This document shows, piece after piece, positions 25,282-33,037 of a stretch of DNA of 43,845 nt. The first letter of the stretch is position 1, and each line of letters opens with the position of its first letter. Source of the DNA: an uncultured Bacteroides sp. GTDB taxonomy: Bacteria > Bacteroidota > Bacteroidia > Bacteroidales > Bacteroidaceae. The notes beneath the pieces were generated by a model. It did no database searches. It worked only from the letters and a program-made list of their open reading frames with translations, and was not told where the DNA came from. The position numbers and the translations under genes were made by a program. The stretch spans positions 1 through 43,845 of the forward strand of contig CABUKU010000026.1 in NCBI GenBank assembly GCA_902492205.1, given 5' to 3'.

Positions 25282-26982
25282 ATGAAAAAGACAAACTTCT
25301 TATTTTTGTTGTTTGCTTTACTCTTTTCGTGTTTTTTAGTTTCGTGCACGGGTGATACTATAGAATATGAAAATCGGGTTATTAGTAATGAGGTACAAAC
25401 TCGGGCTGTACCTACGCCTTTGTTTAATTGGGAAACTGCAGATTGGATGCCTACTCCTGTAGGCCAATCTCGAATATCAACACCTTGGATTGGGGCTGGT
25501 AGTATTTCTTCTGTTCATGGAATAGAAATCTTAAATGACCATAAGGCATCTGATGGTTGGGAGATGATGTACAATTCATTTGATCCTACTTCTTCAGGTC
25601 CTTTAGTAAATCCCTATTTTGTCCTTTATAATAAATATAGAGGACTGATGGATATATATTTATATATTACAACTCAGTTTGTAGCAACATCTTCATATTT
25701 GCAAGATAATTTATCTGTTATTTCAACTAAACCTTCTTCACTTCTAATGTTTTTGGGGCAAGATATTGTGGATCCTACGACTCCTCAACAAATATATTCG
25801 CAAATACAACCGGCTCCTGCCGATGGTTCTGCCCCGTTGGCTGCTAATAGATGGTATATGCTCCGATATGAACTTGCCTATGATCCGACAATATCCTCAA
25901 TGAAGTATGATGATATTCGTTTAAATTGGGCATTGAATTATAAAGATATAAGTCAGATAAAGTTGGGTGGAAAACTTGAGGGGAAAATAAATGGGACTGT
26001 AGGTGCTGCGGGTTCATTGAATCCTATTTCAGCTTTACTTCCATCAACATCTGAAGTAGGAAATGGCGTTTTATCTTGGATGGGAGTGAATTTTTTGGAA
26101 AATAACTCTAAAACTCAGGTTAATTCGAAAGATTCTAATAATAAATTAGGGTTATCTAATGATGTCTTTAGTGCAATAAAAAATGGTGTAAGCAGTATTC
26201 TTTCTGGTTCTACTGGTGATATACTTAAAAAACCTATTAAATTTTTAAGTGCAATTTTGGGAGGAAGTAGTGGAAGTGGACCTACGCCTATTAATCTGAG
26301 AATAAATGCAAACATGACTTTAGAGGGAGGCTCCACTTCAGGAGGGGCATTTCCATCTACACCGATCTTACTTTGGATGCCGGGTACAAATATTCCTTCA
26401 ACTGCCACCGGGTATATTCCTTTATATAATAAGCCTTTAGGTGTAATAGGCTTTACCGCAAAACCTCCAACTCTTGATATACATACTTTTACAGTTGAAT
26501 GGGAAGAAACAGATGAACCTGTCTTTGATCCGGATGCATATCATCAATATCATAAAGTGTGGACAACAAGAGTAGTCTTTCCTAAGAATATTGACTATTC
26601 GAATTATGTAGTGTTTAATCCTGAGATAAAAAGAATTGCAAAGGTAACAATAGAAAAACAATCGATTGCTTATATGGCTGATGAAATGGTTGTGGCTGTT
26701 CCTGAAAATTATGCAAACTATGAAATGTATTGGGAAAGCAATGACAGTTCACCGCTACCAGATGGAATATGGAAACCGACATCCTACACTAAAATGGGTA
26801 TACGATTCATTATAAAGGTAGAGCCATACGATGGTACACCTTCATCAATCATTGTGAAGACACTTGCTATAGACCATAGGATAATTGAGAGTGGTCGATG
26901 GAGTACTATTGATATGATAACTGATAAAGCATATGGCTTTTCTTTAGAAGAAATTTATAGAATTCAAGGACATACTAAATAA
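25282..26982 (+). CDS. Large lipoprotein of unknown function
   Basis: The 566-residue protein starts with a lipoprotein signal (KKTNFLFLLFALLFSCFLVS, then Cys22 followed by TGD). I do not recognise a domain. The sequence is rich in aromatic, Pro, Ser and Gly residues and looks like a beta-rich outer-membrane-attached protein. A glycine/serine-rich central region (about 310-345, GGSSGSGPTP) suggests a flexible loop. It shows no SusD features. The small lipoprotein gene follows after 16 bp, so they are probably co-expressed. Confidence 0.7.
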   Translation: MKKTNFLFLLFALLFSCFLVSCTGDTIEYENRVISNEVQTRAVPTPLFNWETADWMPTPVGQSRISTPWIGAGSISSVHGIEILNDHKASDGWEMMYNSFDPTSSGPLVNPYFVLYNKYRGLMDIYLYITTQFVATSSYLQDNLSVISTKPSSLLMFLGQDIVDPTTPQQIYSQIQPAPADGSAPLAANRWYMLRYELAYDPTISSMKYDDIRLNWALNYKDISQIKLGGKLEGKINGTVGAAGSLNPISALLPSTSEVGNGVLSWMGVNFLENNSKTQVNSKDSNNKLGLSNDVFSAIKNGVSSILSGSTGDILKKPIKFLSAILGGSSGSGPTPINLRINANMTLEGGSTSGGAFPSTPILLWMPGTNIPSTATGYIPLYNKPLGVIGFTAKPPTLDIHTFTVEWEETDEPVFDPDAYHQYHKVWTTRVVFPKNIDYSNYVVFNPEIKRIAKVTIEKQSIAYMADEMVVAVPENYANYEMYWESNDSSPLPDGIWKPTSYTKMGIRFIIKVEPYDGTPSSIIVKTLAIDHRIIESGRWSTIDMITDKAYGFSLEEIYRIQGHTK

Positions 26983-26998
26983 ACTAAAACTATTAAAT

Positions 26999-27349
26999 AT
27001 GAAGAAATTACTAATTCCATTCATTATAAGCATATTTGCATTTATGTGCTTTACAGGATGTTCTGACGATGACCGTTTAGAAGGGACTTTAAAGGTGACT
27101 TTTGTTAATACAGATGACCTAAATATTGCTATATACTCTCCGGACAATATGCAAACACCTATATACCGAAATGAAAGATATAATCGTTCACCTTTTGAGA
27201 TAGTTTTAAACTGCGGCAATTATATTTTGAAGCCTTATCATTTGCATGGTGGCTCTTCCTTATTTGAAACTGCAGGATTTCAAATAAAGCAAGGAGCTAC
27301 GGTTACAATTGTTTATGATAATTATGATTGTATACATAGAATTTATTAA
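26999..27349 (+). CDS. Small lipoprotein
   Basis: The 116-residue protein has a lipobox (FMCFTGC, Cys21, followed by SDDDR). The acidic residues after the cysteine resemble the lipoprotein export signal for surface display described in Bacteroidota. The mature part looks like one small beta-sandwich domain (GTLKVTFVNTDDLNIAIYSP ... QGATVTIVYDNYD). Partner of the upstream large lipoprotein by position. Function unknown. Confidence 0.65.
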   Translation: MKKLLIPFIISIFAFMCFTGCSDDDRLEGTLKVTFVNTDDLNIAIYSPDNMQTPIYRNERYNRSPFEIVLNCGNYILKPYHLHGGSSLFETAGFQIKQGATVTIVYDNYDCIHRIY

Positions 27350-27401
27350 TTGCATTACACTCTTTACATAAATTTTTGTAATCCTTTTCTGTAAACTAAT
27401 A

Positions 27402-27454
27402 CAGATGAAAGCAAACCCCTAAAAAGTGCTTTCATCTGCTTTCAGTGCTTTCAT
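27402..27454 (+). repeat. REP-like 53-bp palindromic repeat, copy 2
   Basis: Same layout as copy 1: perfect 12-bp arms at 27402-27413 and 27427-27438, a 13-nt loop, then the 16-bp tail. The tail end overlaps the HU-like gene's stop codon (27451-27453), so it forms the 3' end of that convergent gene. Confidence 0.85.
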
Positions 27455-28068
27455 TCACTCTGCACCCCATAATTCCCCGGCACAGGCACATAAATAGGAT
27501 TGCGGTAAGTATTGATGTTTTTCAGTCTGTTTTCTTTCACAAGGCGAACCATGTGCCGCCCGGCGGTGGAAGTGGTGAAACGGCAAAGTTTCTCCATGTC
27601 GCGACGGGTGATAACAGGGTTGCGTAGGAAAAACTCCGTCAGTTTCATATCTATCTCGATGTCGCTCAGCACAGCCGAGTGGCGCTTCACTTGCGAACGT
27701 TCCGTATGTGCCGTTTTCACTTGGTCGGTGAGCTTGACATCTGCACGGTATTTTACCGATTTAAACTTAACTTGTTGCGCCCGGGTGGAACTCGGTGTGC
27801 GGGTTTCAGGGCATTTCAACGTAGGTTGGAAATAACCTATCCCATCAATGTGCACTTTTTCCCCGTTGCGCAAGTGCTCTGCCAGGCTGTGGCTCAGTGA
27901 AATGATGGTCGCCCGAATGTCTGCCACGGTCAATGTACAGGCGGCATGTATTTCTTCCGCTAATTCTTCGGTACTTATCTGTTTGCTGCTCACTACCCGT
28001 GCGTGAAATCTCTTTTTCTTGTTTCCCGTAGGATTAGGTGATTGATAGAATTCAAATTTAATAGCCAT
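27451..28068 (-). CDS. HU-family (HIG type) DNA-binding protein with C-terminal winged helix
   Basis: The 205-residue protein starts with the HU-HIG domain (MAIKFEFYQSPNPTGNKKKR ... GEKVHIDGIGYFQPTL), about residues 1-125. A C-terminal region of about 75 residues (DIEIDMKLTEFFLRNPVITR, RRDMEKLCRFTTSTAGRHMV) reads as a winged helix-turn-helix, so the protein can both bend DNA and recognise a site. It is divergent from the VirE-like gene, with palindromic tandem units in the space between. Its upstream promoter (28220-28227) lies beyond those units, placing them in its 5' leader. Its 3' end lies in a REP-like repeat. Confidence 0.85.
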   Translation of the reverse strand: MAIKFEFYQSPNPTGNKKKRFHARVVSSKQISTEELAEEIHAACTLTVADIRATIISLSHSLAEHLRNGEKVHIDGIGYFQPTLKCPETRTPSSTRAQQVKFKSVKYRADVKLTDQVKTAHTERSQVKRHSAVLSDIEIDMKLTEFFLRNPVITRRDMEKLCRFTTSTAGRHMVRLVKENRLKNINTYRNPIYVPVPGNYGVQSE

Positions 28069-28118
28069 GTTTTTTCTTTTTATGCTTTATGTTTTTATTT
28101 TCTTCTTGAAGTTTTTAG

Positions 28119-28206
28119 TTCCTCACAGCTGTGAGGAAGTCTCTTCATAACTGTGAAGAAGTTTCCGCACATATATGAGGAAGTTTCCTCACAGCTGTGA
28201 GGAACT
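28119..28206. repeat. Four tandem 22-bp palindromic units between divergent genes
   Basis: Units start at 28119, 28141, 28163 and 28185, exactly 22 bp apart. The first and last contain the perfect 20-bp palindrome TTCCTCACAGCTGTGAGGAA. The two middle units are variants centred on ATAACTGT and CACATATATG. With exact phasing of about two helical turns, they look like a set of dimer-binding operators or iterons. On RNA from the HU-gene promoter they would form successive hairpins. Confidence 0.85.
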
Positions 28207-28219
28207 AAAATTATCAGCA

Positions 28220-28227
28220 CAAAAGTA
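28220..28227 (-). promoter_or_regulatory. Candidate -7 element of the HU-like gene
   Basis: The minus strand reads TACTTTTG, matching TAnnTTTG. CAA at 28248-28250 (TTG on the minus strand) is 20 bp upstream as a partial -33. Transcription would pass through the four 22-bp units before the start codon. Confidence 0.5.
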
Positions 28228-28306
28228 CATCTTTTCCGGCACTGTTGCAAGAAAAATACTTGAAGTTTCAGCTTGTTCACTTTTTGTTTGAAACAAGCCG
28301 GAATAA

Positions 28307-28339
28307 TTTGCAAATGGGACATTTATGAGTATATATTTG
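28307..28339 (+). promoter_or_regulatory. Promoter of the VirE-like gene
   Basis: TTTG (28307-28310) and TATATTTG (28332-28339) are 21 bp apart, the Bacteroidota consensus arrangement. The start codon is 32 bp downstream. Confidence 0.7.
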
Positions 28340-28371
28340 CAGCATTACTCATGAAAATAAGATAAAAAAGA

Positions 28372-29619
28372 ATGAAGAAAATGATGCTTAAAGTGATGAA
28401 TTGGTGTAAATGCTTTGCGGGAGTGAAAAAAGTGGTGATAAATGAACCAAAATGTTGTGTTACAACAGGCAATAAGCGGGATTCCATGTTGGACGGCTTG
28501 CAGGATTATTTGTGTGGGAAGTATGATTTCCGCTACAACCTGCTGTCGGAAACACCTGAAATGAGGGAGAAAGGCAGCTCATCTGCCAGCTATCTCGTTG
28601 TTAATCAACGCATCTTAAATACCCTGTGCATAGATGCCCGCAATCAGGGAGTTAATTGTTGGGACAAGGATGTGAGCCGTCTGCTCAACTCCCGGAAGAT
28701 CACCGATTATCACCCTTTTCTTTCCTATATGGAGAGCCTCCCCCGATGGGATGGGACAGACCGTGTCACGGAATTGGCGGGGCGTATTTCCTGCAAACAG
28801 GTATGGGCGGATGGTTTTCACCGTTGGATGCTGGGTTTGGCAGCACAGTGGATGGGACGTGCCGGGGAATGCGCCAATAGTGTGGTTCCGCTGCTTGTGA
28901 GCCGCGAACAGGGAAAGCGCAAGTCCACTTTCTGTAAGATGTTGATGCCCGTACCCCTGCTGTGCTATTACATAGATAAGTTTTCGCTGACTTCGGCTGC
29001 TGCGTGCGAGCAGAAGCTTTCACTCTTCGGGTTGGTGAATCTCGATGAGTTCGACCAGTATGGTGAAATGAAAACGGCAGCTTTGAAGAATCTCATGCAA
29101 ATGTCTTCGCTTGTATTCCGCAAGGCACATCGTTCCACGTTCAGCACCTTGCCCCGCATGGCTTCGTTTATCGGGACTTCCAATCATAAAGATTTGTTGA
29201 CCGATCCCACAGGCAGTCGCCGTTTCCTTTGCGTGGAAGTGGAAGGTGAAGGAAAAATAGATTGTACCCCGCCGGATCACGAACAACTTTTTGCACAGTT
29301 GAAGGCCGAATTGGCAGCCGGTGCACGTTATTGGTTTACCGCTGATGAGGAACGCCGGATTGCAGCGAGCAACCGGGAATTTTATAAACAACAACCCGAA
29401 GAAGAAGTGTTCTATCGTTGTTTCCGTTTACCAAAAGGAGGCGAGGAATTCAAACTTTATTCCGCTACTTCTATATGTACTCTTTTGCAAAAACGTTTTC
29501 CCACTGCCATGCGTGGGGTATATCCCAATAAGTTTGCCAAATCCCTTGTGGCGATAGGAGTGGAAAGGGTGCATACCACAGAAGGGAATATGTATCGGGT
29601 GGTGCCGTTGGAAAGATAA
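28372..29619 (+). CDS. VirE-type P-loop (DUF3874-like) protein
   Basis: The 415-residue protein belongs to the virulence-associated E/primase-helicase-like family common in Bacteroides. SYMESLPRWDGTDRVTELAG is the family entry motif. The P-loop region reads LLVSREQGKRKSTFCKML, which keeps QGxxKST but lacks the canonical GxGKS glycine. Walker B-like is LVNLDEFDQY, and FIGTSNHKDLLTDPTGSRRF holds the sensor/arginine-finger segment. Such proteins unwind or prime DNA in phages and mobile elements. Here no other phage genes are present. The pairing with an HU-like gene and repeats at both ends suggests a domesticated or self-standing mobile module. The gene stops 3 bp before REP copy 3. Confidence 0.8.
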   Translation: MKKMMLKVMNWCKCFAGVKKVVINEPKCCVTTGNKRDSMLDGLQDYLCGKYDFRYNLLSETPEMREKGSSSASYLVVNQRILNTLCIDARNQGVNCWDKDVSRLLNSRKITDYHPFLSYMESLPRWDGTDRVTELAGRISCKQVWADGFHRWMLGLAAQWMGRAGECANSVVPLLVSREQGKRKSTFCKMLMPVPLLCYYIDKFSLTSAAACEQKLSLFGLVNLDEFDQYGEMKTAALKNLMQMSSLVFRKAHRSTFSTLPRMASFIGTSNHKDLLTDPTGSRRFLCVEVEGEGKIDCTPPDHEQLFAQLKAELAAGARYWFTADEERRIAASNREFYKQQPEEEVFYRCFRLPKGGEEFKLYSATSICTLLQKRFPTAMRGVYPNKFAKSLVAIGVERVHTTEGNMYRVVPLER

Positions 29620-29621
29620 AT

Positions 29622-29674
29622 ATGAAAGCACTGAAAGCGGATGAAAGCAGGAAAACGGCTCCTGCTTTCATCTG
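29622..29674 (-). repeat. REP-like 53-bp palindromic repeat, copy 3 (inverted)
   Basis: Read on the minus strand, this has the same 12-bp arm / 13-nt loop / arm / tail layout as copies 1 and 2, with one arm mismatch and an unrelated loop. Loop change with arm conservation argues that the structure is kept. A further GAATGAAAGCGC fragment lies near 29709. Confidence 0.85.
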
Positions 29675-29852
29675 CTTTGGCTTGGTGTAAAGGTTTTCAG
29701 AAATTTATGGAAGGAATGAAAGCGCTAATGTTATATAGTAGTGTTTACCGTACATGCCAAATAATCAAGTCGTAAAGAATTACAGCTTTGGGAACTTAAT
29801 TGGTACTTGTAATGTTATTGCTTTATTCTGTATTATCTTATAGATTTTTATT

Positions 29853-29860
29853 TATCTTTG
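29853..29860 (+). promoter_or_regulatory. -7 element of the beta-barrel protein gene
   Basis: TATCTTTG matches TAnnTTTG exactly and lies 27 bp before the ATG at 29888. No clear TTTG is seen 19-21 bp upstream. Confidence 0.6.
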
Positions 29861-29887
29861 TCTCGAAATACTAAAACAAACGATTGT

Positions 29888-30469
29888 ATGAAAAAGATTA
29901 TTAGTACTTTGATGGTAGCCGTAGCATGTATGTTAATGGCTGCTCCTGCTCAAGCTCAACTTCGTTGGGGTTTGAAAGCCGGTTTGAACTTGAATAAAAT
30001 GAACTTTAAAGAAGGTGCAACTAATGTTAAGAGTGATAATATGACTGGCTTCTTTGTTGGTCCTATGGCAGAATTTACTCTTCCCATTATTGGTTTGGGA
30101 GTAGATGGTTCTCTACTTTACTCGCAGAGAGGAGTGAAATTTGAAGAAGGAAGAGTATCAGAGAAGTATAAACAACATTCTTTGGAAATTCCTATCAATT
30201 TGAAGTATTCATTCGGCTTAGGCGATATGGCAAGCATCTATGCTGCTGCCGGTCCTGATTTTATCTTCAATTTGAAGAGTGATAAGTTTTTTGATGATGT
30301 AAAGAGAAAGAATGCTGAACTTGGGCTTAGCCTTGGTGTAGGTGTGAAGTTGCTTAACCACTTCCAAGTTGGTGCAAACTATATCCTTCCTTTGACTAAA
30401 AATGTGAAGGAAGACGGTTGGAGTGCTAATAACAAAACTTGGCAAATCTCACTTGCTTACATGTTCTAA
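29888..30469 (+). CDS. Outer-membrane beta-barrel protein (PorT/OMP_b-brl_2 type)
   Basis: From ATG 29888 the protein has 193 residues, starting with the signal peptide MKKIISTLMVAVACMLMAAP and cut after AQAQ. A TTG start 30 bp earlier would put a polar stretch before the signal and would fall on the promoter. The mature protein is a small beta-barrel: LRWGLKAGLNLNKMNF, GFFVGPMAEFTLPIIGLGVD and a C-terminal strand ending in aromatic F (TWQISLAYMF), as needed for Bam insertion. Function of this family is generally unknown. Confidence 0.8.
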   Translation: MKKIISTLMVAVACMLMAAPAQAQLRWGLKAGLNLNKMNFKEGATNVKSDNMTGFFVGPMAEFTLPIIGLGVDGSLLYSQRGVKFEEGRVSEKYKQHSLEIPINLKYSFGLGDMASIYAAAGPDFIFNLKSDKFFDDVKRKNAELGLSLGVGVKLLNHFQVGANYILPLTKNVKEDGWSANNKTWQISLAYMF

Positions 30470-30494
30470 ATATAGATTAACACTATAATATGAG

Positions 30495-30525
30495 GGAGGC
30501 TGCTTACTTGGTAGCCTCCTTTTTT
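30495..30525 (+). terminator. Terminator between the beta-barrel gene and priA
   Basis: GGAGGCT (30495-30501) and AGCCTCC (30513-30519) flank an 11-nt loop, followed by six T residues. The next promoter element begins 2 bp later, so terminator and promoter are packed end to end. Confidence 0.8.
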
Positions 30526-30526
30526 G

Positions 30527-30534
30527 TATCTTTG
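30527..30534 (+). promoter_or_regulatory. -7 element of priA
   Basis: TATCTTTG lies directly after the terminator T-run. The GTG start of priA is 26 bp downstream. Confidence 0.6.
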
Positions 30535-30559
30535 CACCCGTAACATAAACACCCGTGTT

Positions 30560-33022
30560 GTGAAAAAATACATTGATGTCATATTGCCTTTACCTCTCGC
30601 CAACCACTACACTTATTCCCTTACTGCGGAATATGAGGATGCAGTGAAGATTGGATGCAGGGTGGTAGTTCCGTTCGGACGTAAGAAGATTTATACGGCA
30701 ATCGTTATCAATGTGCATTATTCAGCTCCTGAAGCTTATGAAACAAAGGATATTATTGAAGTGCTCGATATTGAGCCGATAGTTCTTCCTTCTCAATTAA
30801 GATTCTGGGAATGGCTTGCCTCTTATTATCTTTGCACGTTAGGCGATGTTTACAAGGCTGCTTTACCTTCCGGGCTAAAGCTGGAAAGTGAAACAATGGT
30901 GGTTTATAATCCTGAGTTTGTGGCATCCGAACCTCTGCCGGAGAAAGAACAAAAAATACTCGACTTGCTCTCAAAAGACACCGAGCAATGTGTCACCCAG
31001 TTGGAAAAAGACAGTGAGGTGAAAAATGTACTTTCGGTAATCAAATCTTTGCTTGAGAAAGAAGCTATCTTTGTAAAGGAGGAGTTGAAAAGAAACTATA
31101 AACCGAAAACCGAAGCAAGAGTGCGGCTCACTTCTAAAACTGCCGGTGAAGAACGGATGAAAGAACTTTTTAATGAACTTTCCCGTGCGCCGAAGCAACT
31201 TGCCGTGCTGATGAAGTATGTGGAGCTTTCGGGATATTTTTCCGGTTCATCTTCTTTCAAGGAGGTTACTAAAAAAGATTTATTGGAGAAGTCGGGAGCT
31301 ACATCATCCATTTTGAATGGGCTTGTTGCAAAGGATATATTTGAAATATACTATCAGGAGATAGGGAGGTTGGATAAAGAATTGAAAACGACAGTTGAAT
31401 TGAACCGGCTTAACCCTGCACAGCAACAGGCTTATGATTCCATAACCAAAAGTTTTAATGAAAAGAACGTCTGTCTGCTTCATGGAGTAACTTCCAGTGG
31501 AAAGACTGAAATATATATTCATTTGATAGAGGAAGCTATCCGTAGAGGTAAACAGGTATTGTATCTTTTGCCGGAAATAGCTTTGACCACCCAGATAACA
31601 GAACGCCTGAAGCGAGTGTTTGGCAATCGTTTGGGCATCTATCATTCCAAGTTTCCCGATGGGGAGCGTGTAGAGATATGGCGTAAACAGTTGGGTGAGA
31701 AGAATTATGATATTATTCTCGGAGTGCGTTCATCCATTTTCCTTCCTTTTCGTAATTTAGGTTTGGTGATAGTGGATGAGGAACACGAAAACACATATAA
31801 ACAATATGATCCTGCTCCCCGCTATCATGCACGCAGCTCGGCTATTATGCTTGCATCCATGTTTGGCGCAAAAACTTTGTTAGGAACGGCAACTCCTTCC
31901 GTTGAGTCCTACTATAATGCCGAAACGGGAAAGTATGGTTTGGTAGAGTTGAAAGAACGCTACAAAGATATACAGTTACCTGAGATACAGACCGTAGATA
32001 TACAGGAACTTATCCGTAAGAAACGGATGAACGGGCATTTCTCACCTACGTTATTGGGAGAAATGAGAAAGGCGTTGGAGAAGAAGGAGCAAGTGATACT
32101 TTTCCAGAATCGGCGTGGTTTTGCACCAATGATAGAATGTCATACCTGTGGTTGGGTTCCCAAATGCAAGAATTGCGATGTGAGCCTTACTTATCACAAA
32201 GGCATTGGGCAGCTTACTTGTCATTATTGCGGATACACCATTCCGATACCTGCTTCTTGCCCGGCTTGTGGGGAAGTGGATTTGAGAAACCGGGGATTCG
32301 GTACGGAAAAGATTGAGGATGATATAAAACAAATATTTCCGGAAGCAAGTGTGGCGCGTATGGATTTGGATACCACCCGTACTCGCACGGCTTACGAAAA
32401 GATAATTGCCGACTTTGAACAAGGAAAGACAGATATATTAATCGGCACACAAATGGTATCAAAAGGTTTGGATTTCGATCATGTAAGTGTAGTGGGTATC
32501 CTGAATGCCGATACCATGCTCAACTATCCCGATTTTCGTTCTTATGAGCGTGCTTTTCAGTTAATGGCACAGGTATCGGGGCGTGCCGGAAGAAAGAATA
32601 AGCAAGGGTTGGTGGTGTTGCAAACTAAGTCTGTGGATCATGCTATTATTCATCAGGTAATGGCGAATGACTATAACGGAATGTATGTAGCCCAACTTGC
32701 CGAACGTCAGTTATTCCGCTACCCTCCTTATTTTCGTTTGGTTTATGTTTATTTGAAGAACAGGAACGCTGATTTGCTGGAAGTAATGGCGCACACAATG
32801 GCGGAAAAGCTGAGAGCGGTGTTCGGTAACCGGATATTGGGACCGGACAAACCACCGGTGTCGCGCATTCAAACCTTATATATAAAGAAAATTGTAGTAA
32901 AGATTGAAACGGGTGCATCAATGGTGAAGGTACGCGAACAATTACTCCGCGTGCAACGTGAAATGATTGAAGACGAACGTTTCCGTTCGCTGATAGTCTA
33001 TTATGATGTGGACCCGATGTAA
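30560..33022 (+). CDS. priA: Primosomal replication restart helicase PriA
   Basis: The likely start is GTG 30560 (VKKYIDVILPLPLANHYTYS, 820 residues). Upstream in-frame starts fall within or next to the promoter. PriA reloads the replisome at collapsed forks. The N-terminal DNA 3'-end-binding domain is followed by SF2 motor motifs: LLHGVTSSGKTEIY (Walker A), LVIVDEEHENTYKQYDPAPR (DEEH) and LLGTATPSVESY. The zinc-binding insert is CHTCGWVPKCKNC and CHYCGYTIPIPASCPACGE, with all eight cysteines present. The late motif is SGRAGRKNKQGLVVLQT. Length is typical of Bacteroidota PriA. The PHP gene follows after 15 bp. Confidence 0.95.
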   Translation: MKKYIDVILPLPLANHYTYSLTAEYEDAVKIGCRVVVPFGRKKIYTAIVINVHYSAPEAYETKDIIEVLDIEPIVLPSQLRFWEWLASYYLCTLGDVYKAALPSGLKLESETMVVYNPEFVASEPLPEKEQKILDLLSKDTEQCVTQLEKDSEVKNVLSVIKSLLEKEAIFVKEELKRNYKPKTEARVRLTSKTAGEERMKELFNELSRAPKQLAVLMKYVELSGYFSGSSSFKEVTKKDLLEKSGATSSILNGLVAKDIFEIYYQEIGRLDKELKTTVELNRLNPAQQQAYDSITKSFNEKNVCLLHGVTSSGKTEIYIHLIEEAIRRGKQVLYLLPEIALTTQITERLKRVFGNRLGIYHSKFPDGERVEIWRKQLGEKNYDIILGVRSSIFLPFRNLGLVIVDEEHENTYKQYDPAPRYHARSSAIMLASMFGAKTLLGTATPSVESYYNAETGKYGLVELKERYKDIQLPEIQTVDIQELIRKKRMNGHFSPTLLGEMRKALEKKEQVILFQNRRGFAPMIECHTCGWVPKCKNCDVSLTYHKGIGQLTCHYCGYTIPIPASCPACGEVDLRNRGFGTEKIEDDIKQIFPEASVARMDLDTTRTRTAYEKIIADFEQGKTDILIGTQMVSKGLDFDHVSVVGILNADTMLNYPDFRSYERAFQLMAQVSGRAGRKNKQGLVVLQTKSVDHAIIHQVMANDYNGMYVAQLAERQLFRYPPYFRLVYVYLKNRNADLLEVMAHTMAEKLRAVFGNRILGPDKPPVSRIQTLYIKKIVVKIETGASMVKVREQLLRVQREMIEDERFRSLIVYYDVDPM

Positions 33023-33037
33023 TAATAACCGGTAAAG

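Noticed and set aside
25282..26982. SusD-like polysaccharide-binding lipoprotein
   Set aside because: There is no TPR-like pattern, no SusC partner and no glycoside hydrolase nearby.
28119..28206. Regular 22-bp repeats as a CRISPR array
   Set aside because: The units abut with no spacers between them, each is itself palindromic, and no cas gene is in the window. An operator or iteron array fits better.
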